Part shown: positions 42,952-52,220 of the stretch, in pieces
How positions within the stretch are numbered: the first letter of the stretch is position 1
How the letters are laid out: each line of letters starts with the position of its first letter
Assembly (NCBI GenBank): GCA_026708035.1
Contig: JAPOVQ010000001.1
Coordinates: 62,001 to 126,000, forward strand
DNA from: Chloroflexota bacterium
Lineage (GTDB): Bacteria; Chloroflexota; UBA11872
DNA length: 64,000 bases
Direction of reading: 5' to 3'
Notes under the pieces: generated by a model
The model's input: the letters and a program-made list of their open reading frames with translations, nothing else
Databases searched by the model: none
Told to the model about the DNA's origin: nothing
Program-made: the position numbers and the translations under genes

Positions 42952-43569
42952 CTAGATCAGGTAGATGAGGGTGAAGATGGCCACCCAGACGAGGTCCACG
43001 AAGTGCCAGTACAGGCCGACCATTTCGACACCCCAAGTGTCGGCGGTCTGATACCGGCCGCGATAGGAGTAGTACACCACGGCGAGCAGCCACAAAATTC
43101 CAATGGCGACGTGCGCGCCGTGGAAGCCGACCAGCATGTAAAAGGACGCGCCGAAGAGATTGGTGGACGGTGTCAGCCCCTCGCGGACGAACGCCGTGAA
43201 CTCGTAGACCTGGCCGCCGAGAAAGATGGCCCCGAGTGCGACCACCGCCATCAGCCAAAAGCGGCCCCAATTCAGGCTGCGATTTCGGAACGCGGCCAGC
43301 GCGAGCACCATCGCCAGACTGCTGGTGAGCAGCACGAAGGTGGTGAACGACGTGAGCACGAGGTCGAGCATTCCCTGGCCGGCCTCGAACGTGTGGTCGC
43401 CGTGCCCAAGCATGACCCCGAGGGTGTTGTGCTTGTTGATCAGCATGACCAGGATCAGGCTGCCGAAGAACATGGTCTCCGAGCCCAGGAAGGCCCACAT
43501 GGCGACCTTGCGGCTGTCGAGGCCGGTGGAGGTGGGGTGCTCCTCGTGTGCGTGAGCGTCGATGGTCAT
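42952..43569 (-). CDS. ctaE: cytochrome c oxidase subunit III
   Basis: A 205-residue protein with five membrane helices, the short bacterial form of COX3. Family signatures are MWAFLGSETMFFGSL, LGAIFLGGQVYEF and FYMLVGFHGAHVAIGILWLL, and the last helix ends VGLYWHFVDLVWVAIF. It lacks catalytic metals and supports proton uptake stability of subunit I. Its start overlaps the stop of ctaD (ATGA), and ctaF follows after 16 bases. Confidence 0.95.
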   Translation of the reverse strand: MTIDAHAHEEHPTSTGLDSRKVAMWAFLGSETMFFGSLILVMLINKHNTLGVMLGHGDHTFEAGQGMLDLVLTSFTTFVLLTSSLAMVLALAAFRNRSLNWGRFWLMAVVALGAIFLGGQVYEFTAFVREGLTPSTNLFGASFYMLVGFHGAHVAIGILWLLAVVYYSYRGRYQTADTWGVEMVGLYWHFVDLVWVAIFTLIYLI

Positions 43570-45404
43570 CCGGGCGGTTCCTCGATCCAGCCGATCAGGG
43601 AGATGCCAAAGATCAATGCGCCGACCAAGATGAACACCTGGTGGAAGATCAGCCCACAGGCCGCGAGGACCATGCCGGCGGCCACCAGAATGGGCCAGTA
43701 CGACGGATTTGGCATGTGGATATGCGGTTCATCGTCCTCGTGCGCCGTCTCGGCGGCCGGAGGCTCCGCCACGGCGGCTCCAGTGTGGCCGCCACCGTGC
43801 TTCTCCTTCCACACGGGGTAGCGGTCGTCGACCACGGGCACTTCGGCGAAGTTGTAGACCGGCGGCGGCGACGACATGGCCCATTCCAGAGTGCCGCCGT
43901 CCCACGGGTCCGGTCCGGCGTCACGTCCGCTGCGCAGGGAGCGGATGGCGTTGATGGCGAAGATGAGCATCGAGAGCCCGATGGTCCACGCGCCCACGGT
44001 CGACATCAAATTCCACAGATCCCAGCCCATGTCGGCGCCGTAGGTGTGGATCCGCCGGGGCATGCCGTCGATGCCCAACTGGTGCTGCGGTCCGAACGCG
44101 AGGTTGAAGCCGATCATCATGAGCCAGAAGTGGACCTTGCCCCAGCCTTCATTGAGCATTCGGCCGGTCATCTTGGGGAACCAGAAGTAGATGCCGGCGA
44201 AGAGCCCGAAGATCGTGCCGCCGAACAGCACGTAGTGCAGGTGAGCCACCACGTAATAGGTGTCTTGCACCTGGGTGTCCACCGGCGGCGAGCCGAGGCT
44301 GACGCCGGTAAGACCGCCAAGGATGAACATGGCGATGAAGCCGATGGCGAACAGCATCGGCGTGCGCAAGCTAATCGAGCCGCCCCAGAGCGTGGCGATC
44401 CAGTTGAAGATCTTGACGCCGGTCGGGACGGCCACGGCCATCGTGGATATCGCGAAGGCGGTGTCGGCCACCGGACCCAGGCCGACGGTAAACATATGGT
44501 GCGTCCAGACGCCAAATCCGACCAGCGCGATCGCCGCGCCTGAGTAGGCCACCACCGCGTAGCCGAACAGCGGCTTGCGAGAGAAGGTGGGCAGGACGTC
44601 AGACACGATGCCCATCGCGGGCAGGATCAGGATGTAGACCTCGGGGTGGCCGAACACCCAGAACAGATGCTGCCACAGGACCGGGTCGCCGCCGCCCTGG
44701 TAGAGGAAGAAGCTGGTCCCGAGGTAGCGGTCGAAGAGCAGCAGCACGAGTCCGATGGTGATCACGGGGAAGGCGAAGATGATCAGGAACCCGGTGATCA
44801 GCGTCATCCAGACGAACATTGGCATGCGGTTGAACGTCATGCCGGGCGCCCGCATGTTGATGATCGTGACGATGAAGTTGATGGAGGCCAGGATCGACGA
44901 GACGCCGAGGATCTGGAGCCCAAATGCCCAGAAGTCGACGGCGTGCGTGTCGGCAAACTCCATGGCGGTCAGCGGCGCGTAGCCAAACCAGCCCATGGCC
45001 GGAGCGCCGCCGGCGATGAAGCTGATATTCAGGAAGATGCCGCCGAAGAGATAGACCCAATAGCTGAGCGCGTTCAGCCGCGGAAAGGCCACATCGCGCG
45101 CGCCGATCATGAGCGGCACCAGGAGGTTGAAGAACGCCGCCGACAGGGGCATCAGCGCCAGGAACACCATGGTCGTGCCGTGCATGGTGAAGAGCTCGGC
45201 GAAGCGATCGGGATGGACGAGATCGAGCTCGGGACGCGAAAGCTGCAACCGTATGAGGAGCGCCTCAAGGCCGCCGAGCGCAAAGAACGCCAGCGAGGTG
45301 ACGAAATAGAGCACGGCGATGCGCTTGTGGTCGACCGTGGTGATCCAACTCCACGCCGTCCCGGCGTAGGTGTTGGGCCGAACGCTGACCGTGGTGGTGG
45401 CCAT
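43566..45404 (-). CDS. ctaD: cytochrome c oxidase subunit I, A1-type
   Basis: A 612-residue catalytic subunit with heme a, heme a3 and CuB. It has 12 canonical helices plus two C-terminal hydrophobic segments (PSYWPILVAAGMVLAACGL and IFHQVFILVGALIFGISLIG) after a charged loop. The key motif is WVFGHPEVYILILP, with CuB histidine and cross-linked tyrosine and the XGHPEV form of A1 oxidases. VWTHHMFTVG gives the other CuB histidines and TYYVVAHLHYVLFGG the heme ligands. The start is put at MATTTVSVRPNTY (45404), with GGAG nine bases upstream, instead of 14 codons earlier. It overlaps ctaE and lies 46 bases after ctaC. Confidence 0.96.
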   Translation of the reverse strand: MATTTVSVRPNTYAGTAWSWITTVDHKRIAVLYFVTSLAFFALGGLEALLIRLQLSRPELDLVHPDRFAELFTMHGTTMVFLALMPLSAAFFNLLVPLMIGARDVAFPRLNALSYWVYLFGGIFLNISFIAGGAPAMGWFGYAPLTAMEFADTHAVDFWAFGLQILGVSSILASINFIVTIINMRAPGMTFNRMPMFVWMTLITGFLIIFAFPVITIGLVLLLFDRYLGTSFFLYQGGGDPVLWQHLFWVFGHPEVYILILPAMGIVSDVLPTFSRKPLFGYAVVAYSGAAIALVGFGVWTHHMFTVGLGPVADTAFAISTMAVAVPTGVKIFNWIATLWGGSISLRTPMLFAIGFIAMFILGGLTGVSLGSPPVDTQVQDTYYVVAHLHYVLFGGTIFGLFAGIYFWFPKMTGRMLNEGWGKVHFWLMMIGFNLAFGPQHQLGIDGMPRRIHTYGADMGWDLWNLMSTVGAWTIGLSMLIFAINAIRSLRSGRDAGPDPWDGGTLEWAMSSPPPVYNFAEVPVVDDRYPVWKEKHGGGHTGAAVAEPPAAETAHEDDEPHIHMPNPSYWPILVAAGMVLAACGLIFHQVFILVGALIFGISLIGWIEEPPG

Positions 45405-45450
45405 CAGAAACTGCTCCGCGGAGGCGCCGCCGCGACTCGGCCGCACCGTA

Positions 45451-46521
45451 TCACTTGAGACCCATCAGATATTCGGTGAGCGCGTCGATTTCGTCCTCGG
45501 TGAGCTCACGCGGCAAGATCATCAGATTGCCGGGCTTCATGCCCGTGGGATCGCGGAGCCAGTGCTCCAGGTCCGTCCGTGACATTCCCATCGTGTTGGC
45601 CGCAATGTGGGCGCGGCTCCCGACGTGGGTCAGATCCGGCCCGATGGTGCCGATGTCGGTGACGCCGCGAATCGTGTGGCACAGGGCGCAGCCGGCCGGT
45701 GTGAGGAGGGCTTCGCCGGCCTGCGCCAACTCGGTGGTCGGCGGCACGCGGTCGGTCAACTGATGGGCCGCCCAGGCGTCGAACTCTTCAGGCTCCTCCA
45801 CGACAACCGTGAAGCGCATGAGGGCGTGGGCGGTGCCGCAGAACTCGGCGCACTGGCCCGGGAAGGTACCGGTCTGCTCCGGGAAGATGCGGAACACGCT
45901 GGTGCGGCCCGGCACCATGTCCAACTTGCCGCGCAGGGCCGGCACCCAGAAGCTGTGCAGCACGTCCTCACTCTTGATGATGATCGCGGCCGGCCTGCCG
46001 ACCGGGAGGTGCAGCTCGTTGGCGGTCACGACGCCCAGATCCGGATAGCGAAACTCGAACCACCACTGGTGGCCGATGGCCTCGACCCGAATGGCGTCGT
46101 CCTCCGGCTGCTGGGCATTGGCGAAGATCACGGGCACCGTCAGCGCCGCCAGGAGGACGACGAGAATGGTTGGGGCGATGGTCCACCCGATCTCGAGCTT
46201 GAGATTGCCGTGGGTCTGCGCCGGCAGGGTGTCGCCGCGCCGCCGGCGATAGCGAAAGATCGTGTAGAGCAAGGCGCCCTCGACGACGACGAAGACGGCC
46301 AATCCGGCCCAAAAGACGACCAGGAAGAGCCAATGCGAGGCGCGCGCGGCCTCGGTGGTGGGCTCGAGGATGGTCTGCGGCGTCACGCCGCACGCCGCCA
46401 ACACGAGGGCGGCCAGCAGGAGGGCCGCGCCAAGGCCGGCCCGCCGAATGAGCCGCTGCGCCGCCCCGGTGGCGCTAGGCCTCAGGTGCGTGCCGTGCAT
46501 CAGGGCGCGCATGAGGCGCAC
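45451..46521 (-). CDS. ctaC: cytochrome c oxidase subunit II fused to cytochrome c (caa3 type)
   Basis: A 356-residue lipoprotein (lipobox LAAC, Cys about 44) with two membrane helices. The CuA domain has HSFWVPALRGKLDMVPG (His about 189) and GQCAEFCGTAHALM (Cys 224 and 228, His 232, Met 235). A C-terminal class I cytochrome c domain has CALCH (about 278-282) and a likely methionine ligand in GMKPGNLM. This fusion defines caa3 oxidases, which take electrons from a cytochrome c or copper protein without a soluble partner. It is the first gene of the ctaC-D-E-F-G cluster. Confidence 0.96.
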   Translation of the reverse strand: MRLMRALMHGTHLRPSATGAAQRLIRRAGLGAALLLAALVLAACGVTPQTILEPTTEAARASHWLFLVVFWAGLAVFVVVEGALLYTIFRYRRRRGDTLPAQTHGNLKLEIGWTIAPTILVVLLAALTVPVIFANAQQPEDDAIRVEAIGHQWWFEFRYPDLGVVTANELHLPVGRPAAIIIKSEDVLHSFWVPALRGKLDMVPGRTSVFRIFPEQTGTFPGQCAEFCGTAHALMRFTVVVEEPEEFDAWAAHQLTDRVPPTTELAQAGEALLTPAGCALCHTIRGVTDIGTIGPDLTHVGSRAHIAANTMGMSRTDLEHWLRDPTGMKPGNLMILPRELTEDEIDALTEYLMGLK

Positions 46522-47046
46522 CGGTTGTCCAATGGCAGTTGTGCGTTAGATGAGTAGGCTGGTGGACGCGCCAGATTACCATGAGGCAGCGGGTGAATTG
46601 GTGGCGTGACCGACCGACCATCGCGGCGCCGGTGGACATGGCTGGGACCAGCGGATCCCGAGACGGCGCGGCGTCCGGTTCATCACCCACATTGACACTC
46701 CAAACGTCGTGAAGCGCCCGCGGTCGGCGGGCCGCGCCCCTTGCCTTCGTGCGGCCGGACGTTGCCCGATGGAACCTGGAAGCCGTCGACGCGCGACGGA
46801 GCGGTCAGGTGTGAATCGGCAGTGGCGCTGGGCTTCTTGACATCGAATTTCGCGCGGTGCTAGCGTGATTCGAGCCGCCCGCATACTTGACGGCGGGCGC
46901 CCCCGGCAACGAACCGGGCCCGCGACTTCACCGCGTTCGCAATGGTTCGTTGTGCGTTTTGGACCTCGTAGGTACCCCATGCGCAAGCCATATCGCCGGC
47001 CTATGCCACCGTCCCAGGATTCACGCGCGGCGTTGGGGAGGAGCTG
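46522..47046. other. 525-base gap between the divergent ctaC and rho genes
   Basis: It must carry both promoters and has one candidate for rho at 46837. A frame of 60 codons on the plus strand (46865-47044) has no similarity or ribosome site. No dispersed repeats were seen. Confidence 0.5.
46837..46866 (+). promoter_or_regulatory. candidate rho promoter
   Basis: TTGACA (46837-46842) is a perfect -35. TAGCGT (46861-46866) is an 18-base-spaced, weaker -10. It would leave a leader of about 175 bases before the rho ATG, which fits the common autoregulation of rho through its leader. Confidence 0.45.
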
Positions 47047-48441
47047 ATGATGATGGACTCCGGCGGCGGTCGCGGCGGGTCGAATCGGCGCTCCCGGCGT
47101 CCCGGACGAGGCCGTCGCGGCGGCGGACACGGCCGGCAGCGGACCTATGAGCTCCAGGAAGACCCCGGCATCGAGTGGGCCGAGCTCGAGGCGCGCTCGA
47201 TGGACGAGCTTCAAGCCCTGGCGGCCGAACTGGGCATCCAGCCCAACGGCGAGGTCGACACGACCAAAGAGCTGCTGATCAATCTGATCGTCCAGGCGCG
47301 CAACGAGCGCGAGGGGTCCCTGTTCCTGGAAGGCGTGCTGGAGATCGTGGACGAGGGCTACGGATTCCTGCGGCGCGACGCGCACTGGATGCCGAGTCCC
47401 GAGGACGTGTATGTCTCGCAGTCGCAGATCCGCCGCTTCAGCCTGCGCACGGGCGACCTCGTCAGCGGCCAGGTCCGTCCGGCGCGCCAGAACGACCGCT
47501 ATCACGGGCTGGTGCGCGTGGTGGCCGTCAACGGCCTCGACCCCGAGCGCGCCCGCAACCGCCTGCTGTTCGAGAAGCTGGTGCCCGTCTTTCCCAATGA
47601 GCAACTGCGCCTCGAATACAACAAGTCCGAGCTGACGTCTCGCGTCATCGACATCGTGTCCCCCATCGGACGCGGCCAGCGGGGCCTGGTGCTCTCACCG
47701 CCCAAGGCCGGCAAGACGGAGCTGATGAAGCGCATCGCCCGCTCGGTGCTGCACAACTACAGCGACGTGCGGGTGATCGTGGCGTTGATTGGCGAGCGCC
47801 CGGAGGAAGTCACCGACTGGGCACGCACCGTTGAGGGCGCCGAGGTGATCAGCTCGACGTTTGACGAGCAGCCGCAGAGCCATACCCGCGTCGCGGAGAT
47901 GACGTCGGCACGCGCCAAGCGCCAGGTGGAGAGCGGCGAGGACGTGCTGATTCTGCTGGACAGCATCACGCGACTGACCCGGGCCTACAACCTGGTGCAA
48001 CCGTCGAGCGGGCGCACGCTTTCAGGAGGCATCGAACCGCAAGCCCTCTATCCGCCCAAGGGGTTCTTCGGCGCCGCGCGAAAGGTGGACGACGGCGGCA
48101 GCCTCACCATCATCGCGTCGTGTCTGATCGAGACGGGCAGCCGGATGGACGAGGTGATCTACGAGGAGTTCAAGGGCACGGGGAACTGGGAGCTGATGCT
48201 CGACCGGCGCCTGGCCGAGCGCGGCACCTTCCCAGCCGTGGACGTGCTGCGGTCCGGGACCCGACGCGTAGAGCTGCTGCTGGCCGACGACGAGCTGAAG
48301 TACTTCTGGCGCCTGCGGCGGATGCTCAACGCCATGGACTCGCACGATTCCTCGAATTCCACCGAACTGATGTTCGACCGCATGCGCCGCACGGAAAGCA
48401 ATGCGGCGTTCTTCAAGTCCCTCAGCGAGCAGGGCGGGTAG
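47047..48441 (+). CDS. rho: transcription termination factor Rho
   Basis: A 464-residue hexameric RNA helicase. After the start MMMDSGGG comes an RG-rich stretch ([19 protein letters not shown]). The Rho-N motif is [31 protein letters not shown], and the primary RNA-binding (cold-shock) fold has [43 protein letters not shown]. Walker A is [11 protein letters not shown] (about 217-227), Walker [16 protein letters not shown], then [36 protein letters not shown] lies just before three consecutive ATG codons. rplI starts 55 bases downstream. Confidence 0.97.
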   Translation: MMMDSGGGRGGSNRRSRRPGRGRRGGGHGRQRTYELQEDPGIEWAELEARSMDELQALAAELGIQPNGEVDTTKELLINLIVQARNEREGSLFLEGVLEIVDEGYGFLRRDAHWMPSPEDVYVSQSQIRRFSLRTGDLVSGQVRPARQNDRYHGLVRVVAVNGLDPERARNRLLFEKLVPVFPNEQLRLEYNKSELTSRVIDIVSPIGRGQRGLVLSPPKAGKTELMKRIARSVLHNYSDVRVIVALIGERPEEVTDWARTVEGAEVISSTFDEQPQSHTRVAEMTSARAKRQVESGEDVLILLDSITRLTRAYNLVQPSSGRTLSGGIEPQALYPPKGFFGAARKVDDGGSLTIIASCLIETGSRMDEVIYEEFKGTGNWELMLDRRLAERGTFPAVDVLRSGTRRVELLLADDELKYFWRLRRMLNAMDSHDSSNSTELMFDRMRRTESNAAFFKSLSEQGG

Positions 48442-48496
48442 ATTCGGCTTATGATCTACGCCGCTTCATATACCAGAAGCTTCGAGCAGTCCTGAC

Positions 48497-49051
48497 ATGC
48501 CAAGCGTCAAAGTCGTGCTGATCAAAGACGTGCCGAGTCTGGGCCAGATTGGCGACGTGGCCTCGGTCTCGGCGGGCTATGCGCGCAACTATTTGTTGCC
48601 GCGCGGCCTGGCGGTGACCGCGACCGCCAAACGGCTGGCGGACACGCACTTTCATGAGGAATTGGCCGACCGGCGCGAGGCGGCCGCGCGGGCCGAGGCG
48701 GAGGGCCTCGCCGCCGCCCTCCAGGGCCAGGCCATCACGATCGCGGTGGTCGTGGGCGACCAGGGACGCATGCACGGCCAGATCACCAACCAGGACGTCG
48801 CCACGGCGATTCGCGAGCAGCTTGGGGTGGAGATCGATCGTCACACGCTGCAGATCGACAGTCCGATCCGGTCGCTGGGCCGCTACCTGCTGCCGATTCG
48901 AGTCGCGGCGGGCGTTGAGGCGTCCATCACGCTCGAGGTAGTCGAATACGAGGAGCCGGCGGAAGAGCCCGAGGAGCCGGAGGAGCCGGAGGCGCCGGAG
49001 GAAGCCGAGCCAGGTGCCGTCGAAGTTGGGGAATACGACTTCTCGCGCTAG
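48497..49051 (+). CDS. rplI: 50S ribosomal protein L9 with an acidic C-terminal extension
   Basis: The first ~150 residues are normal L9: VKVVLIKDVPSLGQIGDVASVSAGYARNYLLPRGLAV, the central helix and the C-terminal RNA-binding domain QDVATAIREQLGVEIDRHTLQIDSPIRSLGRYLLPIRV. About 30 extra residues follow, in which EEP repeats (EEPAEEPEEPEEPEAPEEAE) form a strongly acidic tail ending GEYDFSR. Other L9 proteins mostly end near residue 148-150. The repeat GAGGAGCCG in the DNA could have grown by slippage. rho is 55 bases upstream, and dnaB follows after a repeat-rich gap, the usual rplI-dnaB order. Confidence 0.95.
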   Translation: MPSVKVVLIKDVPSLGQIGDVASVSAGYARNYLLPRGLAVTATAKRLADTHFHEELADRREAAARAEAEGLAAALQGQAITIAVVVGDQGRMHGQITNQDVATAIREQLGVEIDRHTLQIDSPIRSLGRYLLPIRVAAGVEASITLEVVEYEEPAEEPEEPEEPEAPEEAEPGAVEVGEYDFSR

Positions 49052-49162
49052 GGCTGGCCGTTCTTCTTCAAACGCACAGGTTCCTTCTGTAACTGTGGAT
49101 AGGGCAGTGGTAGGTCTCCCTGCTTCCTGAAGGATCGCGTCCGGCGCAAGCGTCTCCGAGTG

Positions 49163-49209
49163 CACCCTCACCCTAGCCCTCTCCCATCAAGGGAGAGGGG
49201 ACCGGACGG
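49163..49209. repeat. dispersed CCCTCTCCC palindrome
   Basis: CACCCTCACCCTAGCCCTCT, CCC, ATCAA and GGGAGAGGGGACCGGACG: intact arms. Confidence 0.9.
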
Positions 49210-49236
49210 CGATCCGACGAAGCGAGCAAGCTGCGC

Positions 49237-49261
49237 GGGCGGGTCTGAGACCCGCCCCTGC
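49237..49261. repeat. GGCGGGTCTGAGACCCGCC element, second copy
   Basis: GGGCGGGTCTGAGACCCGCC followed by CCTGCAAC. It matches the copy at 39446 and sits, as there, next to a GGATTCCGG element. Confidence 0.9.
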
Positions 49262-49286
49262 AACAGACACCCAGAGCGGCTGCCGG

Positions 49287-49326
49287 TTCGACCGGACTGG
49301 ATTCCGGCCTTCGCCGGATTGACGGA
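49287..49326. repeat. GGATTCCGG...CCGGATTGACGG dispersed element
   Basis: GTTCGACCGGACTGGATTCC, GGCC, TTCGCCGGATTGACGGAC. The right arm has one change (GGATT for GGAAT) compared with the 22435 copy. Confidence 0.85.
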
Positions 49327-49380
49327 CTCAGAGTGGACCGCGATCCACCCGCGCAAAAAGCGCGTTGTTCGTATTATGTC

Positions 49381-49389
49381 TGGTATAAT
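49381..49389 (+). promoter_or_regulatory. extended -10 promoter upstream of dnaB
   Basis: TGGTATAAT: consensus TATAAT (49384-49389) with the TGn extension. It stands in an AT-rich island unusual for this DNA. No good -35 is found 17 bases upstream, which extended -10 promoters tolerate. It lies about 200 bases before the dnaB start. Confidence 0.55.
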
Positions 49390-49587
49390 TGTCCCGCCTT
49401 ATCGTGGTCTGCTTTTCGAGGGCGTGGTTATCCCCACGGCATATTGGAGTCTTTCGGAAACAGCTGTGGATGGGGGGGCCCATGCTCGGGAGTCACGCGC
49501 GGCGATACAGCGCGCCGTGGCAAGGGCGCTCAAATGCCCCCTTAATGGCACGCCGCCATTGATCCCCGAACGGACGGTTTTGCCGCT

Positions 49588-50922
49588 GTGACGACCGAGA
49601 TCGAACGACTTCCGCCCCAGGACCTGGATGCCGAGCGCTCATTGCTGGGCAGCTTGCTGATCGACTCGGATGCCGTGAGCACGGTCAGCGGCAAAATCCA
49701 GCCCGACGACTTCTACCGCGAGCAGCACCGCGCCATCTTCGAGGCCGTCTCCAACATCGCCTCGCGCAACGAACGCTCGGACTCGGTGACGGTATCCGAC
49801 GAGCTGCGCCGGACGGAGAGCCTGGAGCTCGCTGGCGGCCCGCCGTATATCGCCGACTTGATCAACGCGGTGCCCACGGCGTTCCACGTGGAGCACTACG
49901 CCTCTATCGTGCGGCGGACGGGCATCCTGCGGCGGATCATCCAGGCGGCCACGCAAATGGCCGGCGCGTCCTATCGCGCGGGCGCCGATCCCGACGACGT
50001 GCTGGACCTGGCCGAGAGCCTCATCTTCAGCATCGCCAATGAGATGGGGACGCGCGACTTCGAGTCGCTGCGCGCGGTGATGCACGTGTTCGAAGAGCAG
50101 CTCATGTTCCGGCTGCAACATCGAGGCGTCCTGAGCGGCGTGGCAACCGGCATCGGCGAGCTGGATCGGTTGACGGGCGGCCTGCAGCGCTCCGACTTGA
50201 TCGTCCTGGCGGCGCGGCCCGGCATGGGGAAAACGGCGTTCGCCCTGCAACTGGCGCTGCACGCCGCCATGCACAACGACGTTCCAGTCGGCTTCTTCGC
50301 GCTGGAGATGCCGGGGCATCAGCTGGCGCAGCGGATCGTGGGCAGCCGCGCCCGGGTCGACTCCATGCGGATTCGAGACGGCGAGCTCAACGACGCGGAG
50401 ATTGCCAAGGCCGTGGCGGCGATGGCCGAGCTCGCCGAGTACCCGATCTTGATCGACGATTCGCCGTCGCTGACGGTGCTCGAGCTGCGGGGGAAGGCCC
50501 GGCGCATGCACCTGGAGCACACCATCGGGCTGCTCATCGTTGACTACTTGCAGCTAATGAGCTCCGCGACCTACCGCGACAATCGGGTGCAAGAGATCAC
50601 CGAGATCACCCGCTCGCTGAAGTCGCTGGCCCGTGAGCTCAACATCCCGGTCGTGGCCTGCGCCCAGCTCTCGCGCGCCGTCGAGCAGCGGCCAAACCCC
50701 ACGCCCCGGCTTTCGGACCTGCGCGAAAGCGGGTCCATCGAGCAGGACGCTGACGTCGTAGTCTTCCTGCACGAGCCCGAGCGCGACGACGAAGTGATTG
50801 GAAAGCCCGTGGACCTGCGCCTGACGATTGCCAAGCAACGCAACGGGCCGGTCGGTGAACTGGATCTGCGATTCATTCGCTCGCACGGGCGATTCGAGGA
50901 AGTCGCCGAGCGGTCGCTATAG
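49588..50922 (+). CDS. dnaB: replicative DNA helicase DnaB
   Basis: A 444-residue hexameric helicase. The N-terminal domain begins LPPQDLDAERSLLGSLLIDSDAV. The RecA-like motor has GIGELDRLTGGLQRSDLIVLAARPGMGKTAFALQLA (Walker A about 209-217), FFALEMPGHQLAQRI, LLIVDYLQLMSS (Walker B) and AQLSRAVEQRPNPTPRLSDLRESGSIEQDADVVVFL. The start is GTG 49588. No intein is present. The Fe-ADH gene follows after 20 bases in the same direction. Confidence 0.97.
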   Translation: MTTEIERLPPQDLDAERSLLGSLLIDSDAVSTVSGKIQPDDFYREQHRAIFEAVSNIASRNERSDSVTVSDELRRTESLELAGGPPYIADLINAVPTAFHVEHYASIVRRTGILRRIIQAATQMAGASYRAGADPDDVLDLAESLIFSIANEMGTRDFESLRAVMHVFEEQLMFRLQHRGVLSGVATGIGELDRLTGGLQRSDLIVLAARPGMGKTAFALQLALHAAMHNDVPVGFFALEMPGHQLAQRIVGSRARVDSMRIRDGELNDAEIAKAVAAMAELAEYPILIDDSPSLTVLELRGKARRMHLEHTIGLLIVDYLQLMSSATYRDNRVQEITEITRSLKSLARELNIPVVACAQLSRAVEQRPNPTPRLSDLRESGSIEQDADVVVFLHEPERDDEVIGKPVDLRLTIAKQRNGPVGELDLRFIRSHGRFEEVAERSL

Positions 50923-50942
50923 GGCCGCCAGAGGAGACCGTC

Positions 50943-52121
50943 ATGGCCGAAATGCCCCAGGGCCGAGACTTTCGCGTGCCGCCCGTGATTCACGTCGGCG
51001 AAGGCGCCCTGTCACGACTGCCGGAAACCCTGACCGACCTGGGCATCCAGCGCGCGGTGCTGGTGACGGATCGCGTGCTCGCCAGCGGGCCGTGGATGCC
51101 CGTCTTGCAGGCATATGCGGCCGAGGCCGAGGTCGAGCTGACGATCGACGATGCGCTGGCGGCAGAGCCGACGACGGACGACGTGGGCCGCGCGCTGGGG
51201 CGCATTCGCGCGAGCGACGCGGATGGCGTGATCGCGTTCGGCGGCGGCAGCGCCATCGATACGGCCAAGTCGGCGGCCGTGCTGGCGGGCAATCCGGGCG
51301 GGCTGCCCGACTACGAAGGGTACGAGCGGATTCCGCGTCCGGGGCTGCCGGTTATTGCGATTCCCACCACGGCCGGGACTGGCGCGGAGGTGACCCGCGG
51401 CGTGGCGGTCACCGATCCCGTACGCGACGTGAAGATGCTGCTGATGAGCGCGCAGCTGGTGCCGGCGGCGGCCATCGTCGACCCGGCGCCGACCGTGAGC
51501 ATGCCGCCGGGGGTGACGGCCTCCACCGGCCTCGACGCGCTGACGCACGCCATCGAGGCGTACGTTTCCCGCAAGAGCTATCCGCTTACCGACGCGCTGG
51601 CTATCGACGCCGTCAAGCGCATCGCCGGGTCGCTGGTGCGGGCCTATGAGTGCCCGGACGACTTGGAGGCCCGTGACGCGATGGCGCGGGGCTCGCTGCA
51701 CGCGGGCATGGCGTTCCACAACTCCTCGGTGGCGCTGGTGCACGGCATGTCGCGGCCCATCGGCGCGTTGTTCCACGTCCCGCACGGGCTCTCGAACGCC
51801 ATGCTGCTGCCCGCGGTGATGGCGTTCAGCATCCCTGGAGCCGTGGCGCGCTATGCCGACATTGGGCGAGCCATGGGCGCGGCCGGGGCCGGCGACACCG
51901 ACGAAGCGGCCGCCGCGAGCGGCATGCGGCTGGTCGAGGAGCTCTGCGCCCAGGTCGAGGTGCCGACGCTGGCCGCATGGGGCGTCGATCGCGAGGCGTT
52001 TCGGCGCGCCACGCCCAAGATGGCGCGCGACGCGCTGGCCAGCGGCAGTCCGGGCAACAATCCCCGGCTGGCCTCCGAGGCCGAGATCGTGGAGCTCTAC
52101 GAGCAGGTGATCAGCCTCTGA
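50943..52121 (+). CDS. iron-containing alcohol dehydrogenase-family protein
   Basis: A 392-residue member of the group III (Fe-ADH) family. The nucleotide-binding GFGGGSAID-type motif is IAFGGGSAIDTAKSAAV, followed by PTTAGTGAEVTRGVAVTDP. Metal ligands are expected at the aspartate and histidine of STGLDALTHAIEAYVS, and the histidines of SVALVHGMSRPIGALFHVPHGLSNAMLLP. Substrate could be 1,3-propanediol, lactaldehyde or another alcohol. AGAGGAG is six bases before the ATG. It follows dnaB directly, but a functional connection is not evident. Confidence 0.93.
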   Translation: MAEMPQGRDFRVPPVIHVGEGALSRLPETLTDLGIQRAVLVTDRVLASGPWMPVLQAYAAEAEVELTIDDALAAEPTTDDVGRALGRIRASDADGVIAFGGGSAIDTAKSAAVLAGNPGGLPDYEGYERIPRPGLPVIAIPTTAGTGAEVTRGVAVTDPVRDVKMLLMSAQLVPAAAIVDPAPTVSMPPGVTASTGLDALTHAIEAYVSRKSYPLTDALAIDAVKRIAGSLVRAYECPDDLEARDAMARGSLHAGMAFHNSSVALVHGMSRPIGALFHVPHGLSNAMLLPAVMAFSIPGAVARYADIGRAMGAAGAGDTDEAAAASGMRLVEELCAQVEVPTLAAWGVDREAFRRATPKMARDALASGSPGNNPRLASEAEIVELYEQVISL

Positions 52122-52220
52122 GTCACCGGGGTCGGGTTGGCGATGCCACGGTCAGGCGGCGAATCCGCCGATATACTCGACTGAAGTAGCGGCCGCGAGC
52201 GGCCGGACCATCTTTCTGCC

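Larger units (their letters stand above)
49052..49587. other. 536-base gap with three repeat elements and the dnaB promoter
   Basis: It contains a CCCTCTCCC palindrome (49163), a GGGTCTGAGACCC element (49237), a GGATTCCGG element (49287) and then an extended -10 promoter (49381). The 200 bases after the promoter show no gene and would be the dnaB leader. Confidence 0.7.

Noticed and set aside
46865-47044. 60-codon leader peptide before rho
   Set aside because: It lacks a ribosome site and any recognisable feature. The region is better explained as the untranslated rho leader.
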